The position numbers and the translations under genes were made by a program. Shown here one piece after another: positions 10,598-24,200 of a DNA stretch of 64,000 nucleotides. Origin of the DNA: Aquila chrysaetos chrysaetos (lineage: Eukaryota > Chordata > Aves > Accipitriformes > Accipitridae); assembly GCF_900496995.4 (NCBI RefSeq), contig NC_044008.1:186001-250000 (forward strand), given 5' to 3'. Under the pieces are notes generated by a model. It searched no databases. It was not told the DNA's origin and was given only the letters and a program-made list of their open reading frames with translations. Positions within the stretch are counted from its first letter, which is position 1. Every line of letters starts with the position of its first letter.

Positions 10598-12617
10598 GTA
10601 AGCACTGTTCTGTCCTTCCCTTTCTGCCTTCAGAAACAACCTGGGCCTCCCGACGGGAGGTGGTGGGGAGAGGGCTCAGGCTGGTGAGAGCCCTGCAGCC
10701 TTGTCCCGGGAGGGAATGGCCTGTCTGGGGCAGTGGGGACGGGGACCCGGCTGTGGTGCTCAGGGGCAGCCACGTGGAGAGCTGAGGGCAGAAGCGGGGC
10801 TTGTGAGGGCTGGCAAAGGATGGCAGGGCTCAGGTTGGAGGGGACAGGATGCGTTCAGGCAGGCTGCAAGCGATGCAGAAGGAGTTAGGAGTCAGGGGTA
10901 GGTCATTACTGCGTGATGTGCTTTCAGGAGGCATCAGGAGGAAAGGTCTGGGGGGAGACTGCTTAACTAGGTCTGCCTGGGCCCATCCAGCTGGGATCCA
11001 AGGTGCCCTCTCTGATGGGATCCCCCCAGGCCTATCCAGCTGGGATCCAGGATCTCTGTCTGGGACAAGTACCACCGGTCTCAGAGGACAGGAGGGTTCC
11101 TGGACATCACACTGGTGCGGGTGCTTCTTCCAGCCCTGGCTGCTTGGGTGCTGCCTCATGAAGTGGGGCTTTTTTCTGCCCTGCCTGAGGACACCGGACC
11201 CTTTGCAAGTGCTGCCCATCCGCAGCACTGGTGTGGCTGGTGATCGTGTCACCCCGCAGCTGTGCTCACGGACTGGGTGCTGCATGCACGCTGCTCTACA
11301 GACCAGGGCAAGGTCTTGATGGGAGCTGGATGCGGTCGTGCAGCATGTTGTGGAAGGCATTTTCTTCACCCCCACTGAGTCATTTAGGCTTTTGGTGCTG
11401 CCTCTGTGACTGCTGTCAGGCTGGCACGAGGGGAGTTGCAGTGCCATGGCGTGAGGCCAGCCAGCTCCGTGTGTGCACAGTGAACCTGCAGCACCGTTGC
11501 TGGCAGGTGCCAGAGCTCATGTCCCACAAAGGGAAGCAAAGCAATGGTGGGTGCCCCTACCCCAGGATGCCAGGCCAAGGGCAGGGGCGGTGCATGCTTC
11601 CTCCCAGCGCACCGAATGGATATGGGCAGCGAGGGATGCAGCAGCTGCTTGCTGTGACTGTGGTAGGGCCAGAGCCTGGCACAGAGGGAGGGAAGGGCAG
11701 CCAGAGCTATACTGGGGACAGGGAAGCATGAGGGACAACATGGGAGAGAGGAGCAGGGAAGCTGCTGCCTACAGCTGGCGGAGAAGCAGCTTGAGCTGTA
11801 AGACACAGCTGGGGAAAGGTAGGGGAGAGGTGTCCCACAGGAGTGGGAGATGGAGAAATAACAAACGTCTGCCCATGATCTGGGGCTGGTCTGTCCCCTA
11901 CCTGCCTTATGATCTTTGCTTGGTGGTAGGCCCAGTCTCCTTCTCTGAGTCATGCACTGCCCTGGCCTCTGCACAGCCCTCTCTCTTCCCTCTGCACAGG
12001 GGTTTCTTGGTGCCCTGCAAGGACCCCAGCCCCTACCCGGCACAGTACTGGCTGGTTCCCGGCAATGGAGGGTCTGGCAGATGCTATTCCCACTCCAGAT
12101 GTGCACACCTGGAGTGTGTCCCCAAGGGTGTGTTCCCACCTACTGCTCGCTGTGCACCAGTGCAACCAGTGCTGGGGCTTGCAGGGGAGCAGGACTCCAG
12201 CTTCTGCCCCCATCCCCAGGCTGTGACCTGCCAACCTCCTTCACTGCAGTCGTTTGCCATGTCCCACGCCAGGGCAGGGACGAGCTGAGAAGCGAGGGAC
12301 CCCCGTGCACGTGCACACCATATGGACACCTCTGTGGGACTGGGGCTCATAAAGTCCCAGCCTCACCCAGCCCCTTCTCCCTGTGCACTAAGCAGGCTGA
12401 GCTGTGGTGTGCAGCAAGCTGTGTACGTCAAGCTTCAGGGTGCAGGCTTGGAAACCAGAGGATGACACAAAGGAAACGTAAAATGCTAATGCACAAGAAT
12501 GGTGGGTGCTTTTTCTGGCTTCAGCAGGCTTTTTTCTGAGCCTGCAGCTTCATTCCAGGACCCCTGAAATGTGTTGCCACTTCACCTTGTGAATCCTCCA
12601 GATAATTCAGGCTGCCC
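10598..12617. other. Non-coding, nothing recognised
   Basis: GC-rich unique sequence. A 271-codon open frame at 11473-12288 (+) has no recognisable domain, a composition rich in W, C, S, A and P as expected of random GC-rich DNA, and competing open frames on the other strand, so it is not called as a gene. Confidence 0.5.
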
Positions 12618-12768
12618 GTGCAGGGCTGGCTGTGCTGCGTGGGCCGAGCCGCGCGAGCTGTGCTGCGTGTTTCCGTGCAGGGGCTGGCTGTGCTGTGTGG
12701 GCTGTGCTGCGTGGGCTATGCTGCATGTTTCCATACAGGGGAGTCGCTGTGCTGTGCTGTGCCGTGCC
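12618..12768 (+). repeat. 57-bp tandem repeat, about 2.6 copies
   Basis: Units start at 12618, 12675 and 12733 (partial). Each begins GTGCAGGG or ATACAGGG, continues with GCTGTGCTG-rich sequence and ends TGTTTCC. Divergence between units is moderate. The GCTGTG sub-repeats suggest growth from a shorter motif. Confidence 0.7.
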
Positions 12769-15700
12769 AGGTGGTTCAGGGCTGGGGAGCTGCTGTGCTG
12801 TGAGGGGTGCTTCCCCGCAGGGCTGTGCCAGTTCTCTAGGCATGGCTGCCAATGCAGGGCAGGTGCAGTCTTGGAATATGTGCGGTGGGGATGAATTGTG
12901 TTTGTATGGAGATGTGGGCATTTATCATGCTATTCTTCTACTGGCTTGTGTGTTCCTCAATGAAGTCAGTCCTGCCTGGTCCCAGAGCACATCCGTGACT
13001 TGCGGGGCCCAAATCTGATTGCTGTGGCAGCATAATTTCTGAACACTTGCAGCAGATCAGTCCACAGAAGGCAGTGCTCTGATCTGGTCCTCCTCGTTCT
13101 GCAGCAGAACAGCAGACCCCAGTGGGAGCGGGGCCCATGGAGCTGGGCTTGGCGAAGGCAATCCCTGTTGCAGGGCTTTGTTCCTAGCCCTGAAGGGGAA
13201 GGACCATCCTTCCCTGCTACAGCAGGAGCCCAAGTCTGTGGGACACAGAGAGGCTTCTCAGTGTCTGCGGGAGGCTGTGGCTGAGTCAGGAGCCTGGCTC
13301 AGTCCTGCCCCGCTCTGTCCCCGCTGTGGCTGCCTGGCTGGCTGCTGCCTGGAACCTCTTCCTCGACTCCTGCCAGTGGAGCAGCTCTGCCCTGTGCTGC
13401 CTCTGCAAGGTGGGACGGGGCTGGTGGCAGGGCTGGGCAGGGGTGCAGAGAGGGGAGGGATGCCAGAGAGGCGATTAGCGTCTCAGTCCCAGACAAACAG
13501 ATGGAGGCGGCCTTATCCTATTACCTAAGGGCTAAGCAGGAGAAGCTGGGTGGTGTGTTCAGGCTGGCTGATCAGTGGGTGCTCTGGGCTCCTGCAGTGG
13601 CAGGATGTTTTCCTGGGGTGTCAGCCACCCCAGCACCAGCTCTGGATAGTGTCTGCACCTGGGCAGCACCGAGTCCCTGGGAACAGGTCAGATATACACT
13701 CCTAGACAAGGGGTCATCACTGGCAGCCCTGGACCCTGCACTCTGCTGCTGGGGCCTGGGGCTTTGGCAGGGGGGTCATGGCGTCTGCAAGGTTGGGGTG
13801 CTGGGATGGTGCAGGGGCTGTGCAGGGGCAGGGCCAAGGCCATCGCAGGTGAGGCTGAGCGAGGGGATGGTGATGGGACCTCGCTGGTGGCGATGATGAG
13901 GGGGCAGTAGGTCCTGGCAGCAGCAGGGCTGTCCAGGTCGCTTCGTGGATTGTGTAATTCCTGGAGGTCCCCGAGTTTCTTGCTTCTTGCTGTGTTGTGC
14001 TCCTCCGAAGCTGGAGCTGGGAGGGTGGAGGAATGCTGTGGGATTGCAACCGGTACAAGGCAGTCCTGAAGTCTGTGCAGCCCTACAGCTGTGCAGGATG
14101 GCAAGCTGGGTCAGCCTGGGCCATGGCATCGCCCACACATCGAGGGGCTGGGTGTTCACCTGGCTGTGCTGCCATGGGTCTGTGTCTGCTGCCCACTGTG
14201 CACTGTGCACGGACACAGAGGTGCTTGCTGAGATGAGGGTGGGAGGTGCGGGAACCTAATGCTTGGATTTACTTGTCCTTGGGCTGTACCACCTTCCTGG
14301 GCTGTGCTTCCCTGCAGCTGTGCCCAGCGGTGGTGTGGGAAGATGAAGGGAGCGGATGTGCTTTCTGCCAGCCTGTCCATGGTGGGGCAGGCTCCGGGGT
14401 CCTGTTCCTCCTGGCTGTGTCCTCACCCAGGCATGCTGCTCTCCTGCACTGGTGGACTGGCAGTGTGTGTGGGGGGGTCCTAATGCTCTGGCTCCACATG
14501 CGGAGCTGACGGGGGTTCAGTGACTTGTGGGGCCAGAAGAGATGCCGGTCCACCCAGTGCACACCTCTGGGCAGAGGTGTCTGTGGCCAGGCTGGTCCAC
14601 GGGACTCTGGAAGGGTCTGACTCCCTGCTCCGGTCTTGGTGGTGATTTCCAGTGGCTCTCTTGGTACTGTGGATGGTGCAGTGCTGCCAGTGAGGAAAGG
14701 TCTGTCCCTGTCCCTGCTGGTCCCACATGGCAGCGTGACCTGCTGACTGGGCAGGCAGCAGGCTGCAACTCGGGGGGACCCCAACCGGGGGTGCACAGGG
14801 CCTAGCATGTGCTCTGTGAGAGCTTGTACTGTGGTTACCAAGGTGACTGTGTTAAGTGATGTTCCTATGGCTACGCGCCGCTCGTGCTCAGAGTTACTGC
14901 GGGGGGGTGCGCGAAGCCCCCGGATACCCGGTGCCTCCCAGTGAGGCTGTTCTCATTGCAGCCATCCCCTGGCTCCTGCTCTGGAGACACCTTCCTGGGG
15001 TGGGAGAGGCTGCATGGGCAGCTCTCGGTGCTGAGCTGCCCCACGGGCCATGTGCTCTACTGGACTCCGCAGACCCCAAGGGTCCGGGGCTGGAGTGGCC
15101 GTTCGCTGTCCCTGCCTGGGTCTCCATGCCCGGCAAGGAAGGACCTGAGGTTTGCAGACAGCCATGTTGGGACAGGCTTGGGGCAGGCCCTGCGTGGTGA
15201 TGGGGCTCTGGGGACACCCTCCCCACTAGAGCAGCAGTCACCTCATCCCTGGAGCCCTGCATTAGTGGTGCCGGCTCCTCATGGCACACAGAGCCCGTGG
15301 ATCTCAGCTGCATCGCTGGGGAATAGGTCCTGCAAGCTTCGAAGTCTTCAGCCACCTCTGCCTTTCCCTAGGCTCTGTTCCTCCCTTCAGCCAGGTCCAC
15401 CTTGAGGTGGGGTCCTGTGGGGACAGGCTGGGGTGCTGCATGGCCCATGGGGCTGACTCCGAGCGCATGCCACACAGGGAAGGGTGAGGGCAGCCCGGGA
15501 GGAAGGACCATGGCCACTGATGCTTCATCGGGAACCGGCACAGATACGAGAGGGGGCTGCAGTGCAGGAAGCAACGGGGACTTGCCTCATCTCTGATGGA
15601 GAAGAGCTTGGGGAGAGCTGAGACGTGGGTCAGTCAGAGAGGGAAAGGGTTTGTCTGGGAAGTGGTTCTCCACTCTGAATTTGTACTGGAGTGAGCCCAG

Positions 15701-18700
15701 GCTGGGAGGAGGCTCGAGGGAATGTCCTCGCATGAGCAGTGTCCCGGTGGTGCTGACCATGGCCAGGGCAGCCACTTGCATCTTGCTGCTGCTGTGGGAG
15801 CCTGGAGCCCCACACAGAGGTGTTCTCCCTGAGGGCAACCAAGGATGCACAGAGCCCAAGGAATGAGGCAGAGATGCTACAAACCCAAAATTGCCTGAGA
15901 GGTAGCTGTTCCTGTGCAAGACCAGGAGCTGGCTGGTTCAAAGAAGGTGGGGAAGCAGCCAGAGTGCAAGCAACAGACCCCAGGGAGGTGGGTGTGTGAC
16001 AGAAACCTGGATTTAAGAGGCCACACATACGGCCAGGGTTGTGTGTGCAGTCTGATAGGGCTGGGTTACAGACTTTCCACCCCAGCCCCTCGTTCCTGCT
16101 CTTGTGTCAATATTCATCGCCACTTCTGCTTTGCAGGAACAGCTAGAGCTGTGAGCTGCTCCTGCTAAAAGCCATCAGGACAAAATGGGCTTGGTTTTAA
16201 CCTGGGCCAGCTCCCTGGGCCAGCTGGCAGCATGGGTTGCCTGTGTGACTGCATGTCCAGCCCAGGGGTGGAAGTGAGTGCACAGGGATGGGGGCAAGGA
16301 CCAAACCACTGTGTCCCAACATTGCTGCTGAAACGCCTGGGTGGTACAGCCTCAGCATGCACGTGCTGTCCTGCTTACCAGGCCACTGTGCTATCTGCCC
16401 AGCTCGCCAAGGGACGGGGGCACGTGGCCAGGCAGCAGGCAGGGCTGAGCCTGGCAGTGGCTGTGCTGCCCCAGGAAGCCACTCTCAGGGCTGTGTGGCC
16501 AGTGCCTGGCACCAGATAGCACTGTACTCCATGTGGGGACCACAGGGACAGAGAAAGGGTTTGCTGGCCTGTGCTCCTTCCTCCTGGCTGGGATCAGCCA
16601 GTGGGTGCTGCTCCTCCACCGTGGTGGCTGAGGGGCTTGGCTGGGGCTGTTTGGCTCCTGCTCTGCCCTGCGCAGGCTGGCAGGGAGCTCTGCTGCCCAT
16701 CAGGTCACCTCCGAGAGGTCTGGCTCCGTCCCACAAGGGTGGCAGTCCTGTGTCCCCTGTGGGCTGATGGGGCAGGGATGGGGCAGGTGGTGTGGATGAC
16801 GTATCCTGGACCTGGGGATACATGACCCTGTGAGAGGTAGGCAGCCGGGAGTGTGTGCAGGGCTGTGACCAGTTGACCTGCAGAGTCAGCTCCAGTTGGG
16901 ACAGTGGCAGGAGTGAGCAGAAAGCCTTTGCTTTGGCCAAGCGGGGCTGCCCCAGGGCTAGGCCAACAGGGAATTGGCTCCTGTGGTTTTGCGGTGCTGC
17001 GCTCGCTGGTGGCCAAACACTGCGCTCCTCTCCCACAGCAGATGTGGGCAGGTGGTGAACAGGGCTGTGGGACTGCAGGACAGCTTTTAAGGACAACTCT
17101 CAGGAATCCCTGTGCCTAAGACTGTTGCCCCAGGGATGCCCCTGCCCCTTTGCTGGACACTCAGAGACACAAAGGAGCCCCGGTGTTCCCAGGCCTGCAC
17201 TGTGTGGGCATAGGATGCTGCTCCTTATCCTGCTGCCCCTCACTGGGGTCAGCACCGCAGCAGGTTTGCTTCCAAGAGCGGTGCATTGCGGGACTTGCCC
17301 TTTAATCATCCACCCATCCCCAGTGACCCACTAACCCTGGCAAACGGGGAGAGGGAAAATCAATTGGCAGGAGAATTACCCATCAGGCACTGTAGGACAC
17401 TGCGGCCACATGCAGGCTGATCAATGAGCACTGCTCCCTCTCCCTCTCCTCGTTAGCTCTGTGCATCCTGACACTCGGTCTGGGGCCACAGTAGGCACAG
17501 TCCTGTGCCTGCCCCTGCCTCTGCCTGCATGGGTCAGTTCTGGAGGACATGGGCAGCGGTGGCAAAGGACAAGGTTGGGCTGGTACGGACTGCTTTGTGC
17601 TACCTGTCACGTGGGGCTGGGACGGAGCCATGGCAAACAGCAGGGCTGACTGACCTGCTTGTGCCCAGATAAGCAAGAGGGACGGCTCCGGCATTGCGGA
17701 GCCCTGGCTCTGGGCCGGGCCCTGCCTGGTAGCCGCAGGCATGGAGCTGGCAGGATACTGAGGACCAGCCCTGGGTCAGTGGGAAGGCTCCCTGTGGGAG
17801 CCCCAGACTCCCGACACCTCGTGCGGGGCACTGAGCTCAGGCCTCATGGTGGGGGCAGAGCAGCACAGTCCCTCCCGCTCCCCGTCCCCCCCGCGGAGGC
17901 CACCGTGCCTTCCACAGTGCCTGCAACCATCGACCGTGTGTTCCAGCTGCAGCTGCAGCCGCCCCTGGTAAATCAGTAACGTCTGGCCTGTGCGAGAGGA
18001 CGACTCTGCTTGTCCCATGGGCATTGCCAGCCAAGCGAAAGCAGACTCTCCCCAATCCTTTGAGGTGAGGACTCGACTCCCTGCAGTGGCGCGGGAGGGC
18101 TGGGGGCCCCGGGCAGGGCTGTTAAACATGACCCAGGGCTCCCTGGTCCTGGAAGGACTCGGGAGTGATGAGGAGCTTGCACAGCACCTGCACGCAGAGC
18201 TGCGGCCAGGCTCGGTGCTGCTGCAGGAGCGGAGCCTGGGGTGGGAGCCGCTGGAGCAAGCGTCGGGTCTGGTCTCTGGAGGGGCAGGCATTGCCTGGGC
18301 TCCGCGGTCACATCTGCAGGGTCTGGCAGGGCAGGGTTGATGCTGGTGCAGGTGGGTGGACATGCTGCCCTGTCCCAGAGCAGCTGCCTTGGTGCCGATC
18401 TGGAGTAAGTCAGGTGAAGTCTGTCCTAGTCGGTCCTTTCACTAGCAGTGAGGCAGAGGCGGTACCCCAACAGCTCTTCCTGCTGCAACCGCAACAGCCC
18501 CAGTGCATGGGGCCCATTCCCAGTGATCCCAGTAGTGACAGCCCTGTGTGCTGCTCTTTGCACCCACCCCGGCAGCAACACCCCAGCAGGATGCCGGATC
18601 TCTTCTTGGCCCCCACTTGCGATGCTGGTTATCCACCCACAGCCCTGGTGTGGCGTGAAGAGCCCTGGAGCACAGGGACCTGGTGCAGCTTGTGTCCTGC

Positions 18701-20639
18701 CAGCGTGCAGCCATGGGGGAGAGCTGGGCTGTGTGTGCTTCTCCTACACATCAGCCTGGCCCGAGTGCCTGTTCTCCACTGAGTCGGTGCTGCACTAGCT
18801 ATCACTCCCTGCCGTCTCCCAGGAAAGCAGCACTGGTGCTAGAGAGCAGCTGCCTGCAGCCTCCTGTACCATGCCTGAAGCACCAGCCCTTGCTGTGCAG
18901 GCTCACCTGGGGATGTGGTGAGCCAGCTGCTCCCATTGCATGTCTGGGAGACCCCATTCCTCAAAGAGCCAGGCCTTTTGGGAGTTGTAGAGTCACTGGG
19001 CATGTGAGTGGAGAGGCGAAGCCTGAGGCAGTGCACCAGCAGGCTCGATTTGCATGGGAAAGCAGGTGCTGGAAAGGCAAGGAAATTTAACCCTGATTCA
19101 GCCAGGGAAAACTGCCAGTCCCAGGCAGGCTGCATTGTTTGCTGTAGTAGTCTGCTGCTCAGAGGTTTCTGCAAGACAGTGTGGCTGGGTGCAGGTTAAC
19201 CCACTCAGGTGTTTGTGGCCACAATGCCTGGGTGGCCAACAGCCCCTGCAGAGGAAGATGCAGAAGGTGTGCAGTTCTGCTTTGCCCCCATGGTAAGACT
19301 TGTAAGATCTCCCTTGATTCTGGAAAGATTGTGGCTGTTGCTGTTCAGGTGTCAGCTGCTATTATCCTTTTGTTTCCAATACTCCCTAGCAGACTGTTAG
19401 CATCTGTGGGACTGCTGCTGGGGTGAGAGCTGAGACCTCCCTGCGATGGGCACTCTGGGTGACAAGGGTTTTGAAGCCTGAAAAGGCATGAGCCATGCAC
19501 AGGACTCCTTTTGAAGTGCATTATTTTGTGTCCTTAAGTATGAATCCAACCTGCAACTGGTCTCTGTGACTGGGGCCCCTCCTGAGTCTGTCAGTCCATC
19601 CAAGTGTGTCCCTGGGGGAAGGGGTCTGCCATACAAGCGGAGATCACTAAGTGGCACTTGTTTAGTCTGCAAAGTGAAGTCTGAGTGTGGATCTAATTGC
19701 TGCCTGTGATATGTGTATAAATACTTACATAAACAAAGGAGGAGAGAAGAGCTGCACAGGCTAACAGACAATGCTGACGCAAGAGTAGGGTAAACTAGCC
19801 GTGAATGAGTGGGCTAGAAATTAGGCCATTTCTAACCATCACAGCAAAGAAGGGTCTGAAACAGCTTTCCAGGAAGAGGAGAGAGCATGAGAGGAGACCT
19901 GGAGGAAGGAGTTTGGTAAGAGGATTTCAGACGTGGCACCTGGGGTGCCAGCAGCCCTGTCCCTGAGGATGGAAAGAGCAACCTCCCGCCCTCCCACAGC
20001 CTGGTGCTGGCCGGCTCTGGCTCCACACAGCGCTGGGCTCTCATCCCAGGCTGCAGGAACTGGTGCCAATGCTGACAACAGCCGCAGGTCTTTGCAGCCC
20101 TCTCCGGGCTCCCTTCGGCTGCACCAACCCGCTCTTCACCCTGCCACAGGACGGGGTGGCAGCACCTTCCTTCCCTCCTCCCAGGGGAGGTGCCAGCTTG
20201 CCGTGGGAATGCCTTGGTTTCTTTTTCCTGCTCTTATCATGCCCTGGGGCTGCTTGTCTTCCTCAGATCTTACCTGTTGCACCTTTCTAGGTCCCACTGC
20301 CACAGTGCTAGCACCGCACATTGCCCAGGATTATCCCAGCTGGATGCCTTCCCTCCAGAGGAGGAGTAATTCAGTGATACACCAAGTGACGGCCGTGGTT
20401 CTGCATTACCTCTAATCCCGCAGGGACCTGGAGCCCCGATGGAGAACTCCAAAGATGCCAGAGCGCAGTGTTCAGCAGTATAGCGTGGGATGATCCCCAT
20501 GGCATGGCTGCCCTTGATGGAGGGATTTGTGAGAGATGGCAGGGAAGGTGGTTTAGACTTTAACACTGAGAATGGTGGAGAGTGGGGCAGGCCATCGGGG
20601 AATGCTGTTTCTCACAGCGTAAGAGGTAAAGGTGGCTAA
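12769..20639. other. Non-coding, GC-rich
   Basis: No supported exon. Local features are a small CpG cluster near 14870-14935 and an RFX-like half-matching site GTTACCAAGGTGAC at 14834-14847. Overlapping open frames at 17660-18360 on both strands reflect base composition. No repeat family was recognised by eye. Confidence 0.5.
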
Positions 20640-21240
20640 ACTTTATAACCTCTTGTGAGGGCTATTGCAAAGAGTATTTGGAAATCCAAATGAACTGCTC
20701 TACTCTGGGTTTCACTTATTGGTGCTCCTGGTGGCACATGCAGGGAGCTCTGCTAGACTAGTGAGGCGTGACTTTCTTTGATGGAAGCATTACTGATTTG
20801 TTCCTGTCACTATAAAATCTTCTTGAAAGATTCTATAACTCTCTTTGATGACTTTTCATCCGTTTTTCCTGGTGTTAGAATAAGACTCATTGGATTATGA
20901 TTTCTAAGATACTCAACTTGTATCTTTTTTGAAGATAAGTGATTTTTTTCCTCAGCAGAGAAGTTGATTTAATAAGAGAAAATGAATGTGAATGACTCTG
21001 CAAGTCTGTAATGGAGTTCAGGGGTGGGGGTGGCCAGTGCATTTTTCCAGCCATTCACAGTTGTGTCTTAAACATTATTGGGAACTAATGAGGTACCAGA
21101 AGATTGGGAAAAAAAGCAAGAATAATCCTGACAATTACCATCTGGAGCATTTAATTTTTCCCCCTAGTGAAATAACAAGACAGAAAAAAAGGAAAGAAAT
21201 AAAACCAATGAACAGCAATAGTTGAACGGAACTACTGGCA
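20640..21240 (+). repeat. AT-rich pocket with possible ancient CR1 fragment
   Basis: The stretch is much more AT-rich than its neighbours. At 21080-21180 the order GAGGTACCAGAAGATTGG, then a purine-rich spacer, then GACAATTACCATCTGG recalls the part of CR1 reverse transcriptase upstream of the conserved 'Y-R-P' segment. Divergence is high and the boundaries are unclear. Confidence 0.3.
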
Positions 21241-24200
21241 GCAGACCAGAGGCACAGGCTCAGATGGGTGCTGCTGCTCGGCTGGGCAGAGGGAGATTCG
21301 CCCCCAAGAGGCCATGAGCCAGAGCCACCTCTGCCCACTGGGACACCCTGGTTGCAGGGCTGATTTAGGGCGTAGATCCTGGCCTGCTCAGTTTGTTGCC
21401 GCAGGGTGGTATCTGAGGGTGGCTGAAGTTGTGCTAGCTGAGGCAACGCAAAGGGACGGTTGTGGCATTGCTCTTGCTTAATTCCCTGTGTGGCGGTGTG
21501 TCAGAGGGGGGAAGGCAGCGGGTGGGAGCCAGGCCCTTCTGCGGCAGTGCACGTTCAGATGAGAGCTGTAGCATTTGGGGGGAGTCTTGTGCAGAACGGT
21601 GCTCCCTGTCAGCAGGGTGTGCTCCTCCACGGGCACGGCTCCAGAGAGGTGATGGGCAGAGCTTGGGATCCTTCCCCAACGCCTTTGGGCAGATGGATCT
21701 GCATCCACAGTATTCCTCTGTGTTGGCTCTAGGCTTCCTGCAGCTCACGGGTCCTCGCCAGCTCCGTGAAGGTGCAGGTGTACACATGTGCTCCAGCTGC
21801 AGGAGGTCTTCCTGCTCTGCTGCTTGCGAGGGTGTACAAAAGTGTGCATTGCCGTTGTCCCATCTGTTCCAGGGTCTGCCCGCCTCTGTGTGCATGCATG
21901 CCCACGGGATGCAGTCAGACCACGTGTCGCTTGTATTTGTGATGATTTATCTCCTTACTATGTGCGTTTTTCCAAGCAGAACTTCATGTTCCTCTTGCTC
22001 TTGTTTCTAATCTCTTTAGGGCCTTTTCACTTGCCTACTCCCAGTTTCACACCACATTTCATTAAGGTGCTGTTTGATCCCTTCTTCCAAGTCACTATTA
22101 AAAAAAAAAACTAGTCACAAGCCTGGCCCAGACCCAGTCCTTGCCCCGAGCGTGGGGCAGTAGCTGAACAGCAGTGGTGACAGCTTGTTTTGCATCCAGC
22201 CTTGGGCTATTTTCAGACCTGACCAAGAGCCAGGCAGAGCCAGTCTCCCACGATGCCATGTCTGGCAAGGCTCTGCCTGTCCCATGGCAGCTGCCAGCCT
22301 CGGGGAGCAATCCCAGGCCAGGGAGTTCTGACATGGGCCCTTCGTTTGCCCATCTCCCGGCCTTGCCAGGCAGCTGGCATGCACACAGCGTCCTCTGGAC
22401 AGACCTGGCTTCCTTCAGCTCCGCTTCCTCTGCCGGGGCATCAGCTGTTGAGATTTGAGACCACAGGCTCTCAGGGTCGTGTGTGGGTCGTGATGGGTCC
22501 TGCCAAGGGTCTGCACGGTCCTGTCCTGCCCTCAGCCCCTCGCCACAGGGTGCTGGGCGCTCCTCGGACCCGGCCGTACGCTGTGCCTCCTGGTCATGCT
22601 GTGTCTCAGTGTGTGTGCAAGGATGGGACAGCCTCCCTGAATGCTGTGCCACCCTCGCCCGTTCCCCGGGACCCCGGCGTACTGCTGGTGGCAGACTGGG
22701 AGAGGGCCCGTGGACCTGCGCTCACGTGGCTGCAGGTTTCTTCTCTCGGCCTCGAGCTGTTCAGTGTGACTCTGCCTGCTGGCTTCCCAGTTCAGACTTT
22801 CTGTGCTCCCCTCTCTGGCCCTTTGTTCGACAGATATTTTTGCCCTCTCCCTTCCTGACCACTCTTACTCCTTTGTCTTTTGTGCTGTGAGAGACCTCCT
22901 TCTCTGCTGTTTGTGACTCGTGGTCATTTCGGCTGCCTGTTCCCTCACCAGCCCCACCTCATCCCTGGTATCCCTGACGCAAAGCCACAGAGCCCAGCCT
23001 ATTCCCTGCAGCCCTCACATTTGCCAGGTGGCCTTGTCTGCTTCAAAGCCTGCATCCCTTCGCCTGAGACCTGCGAGCTGCTCAGCCCCAGCAGGTGCTC
23101 TGCGAAGCTGCAGTTCTGATGCACCTCTGCCTGGGGCCTGGAGAGCCGCATGATGGGGTATGCTGTGTGCTCTGTGGAGCAGGACGCTTTCCAACACTGC
23201 CGGTCTTGTCTCCTCTTGCCCCAGTGCCCTGCTAGAGAGCTGTTCTCAGAGCCTGGGGAGAAACAGCAGGAGAGCTGCTGTGGGATGGGCACCCTGGAAA
23301 GGCATGGTTTTGGCTTGCTTTGCTGCTGGGTAAGAATGTTTTCTCATACCTTAAGAAGGGACTGGTTGGGGATGACTGAAACTGTCATGGCACTGTGTCC
23401 TCCCGTCCGGACCCATGCCAGGGCGGCACTGAGAGACGAGGGGCAACGGGAGTGCAGGGGAAGCTGGAGACTCCCTGGTCCTTGCATCGGTGAAGCAGCA
23501 GCAGACAGAGAGGACCTGCGGCTCTCCAGTGCAGGGGTGTGGGTGTGGATTGAAGGAAAGGAGCCCAGAGAACGGCTGGTTGCTCCTGGGCTGATCTCAT
23601 TGTTTGTCATGATCAAGCCATGGTTTCTGTTCTGGGGCTAGTGCCATGGAGTTGCAGTTCTCGTGCTCCAGGACCCGTTAGACTCCCCCTGTGACCCCGA
23701 ACTTCCAGGTCTGTGGATGTAGCCTTCTCTGCCTGTCCTGCCAGTGCAAGGCATTTGCAGTAGATGCTGTTCCAGCTGGGAGAGTTGCTTGGGGCTGGCT
23801 GCCCTGGCAGAGTCAGGCTCTCACTGATGTCTGCCTTGTGCAGTCCCTCGGCCTCAGGGTGGGAGGGCCGAAGGAAGAGCCATTAGTCATTTCCTGGACA
23901 GATCCAGGCCATACTGTAAATCTCTCCAGCTCTCAGTGGTTTGGGGGCTATTTCTGTTTGAGGATTGTCACGTAGATTAAAGCCTTGAATCCCAGCCAGC
24001 GATGGACCGGACACACTCCCATGCACAGTCCTGCAGGGCTCAGCCCAGAATCCCATCTGCTCTTGGCAGAGCAGTTGCTGGCCTGTCCCTGCCTGGGAGC
24101 AAGGGCTTGACCTGCTGGGCAGGCAGGGTCCTCCTGGCTTTAATTAGCCCTCGCTGTTGGGGGGACTGGCAGAAATAGCAGCCTGTGGTGGCAGCTGCTG

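Noticed and set aside
11473..12288. 271-codon + strand frame
   Set aside because: No recognisable motif, composition typical of random GC-rich DNA, and similarly long frames on the opposite strand.
14834..14847. Second RFX-like site GTTACCAAGGTGAC
   Set aside because: One mismatch in a critical right-half position and no promoter context; noted only within the non-coding interval.
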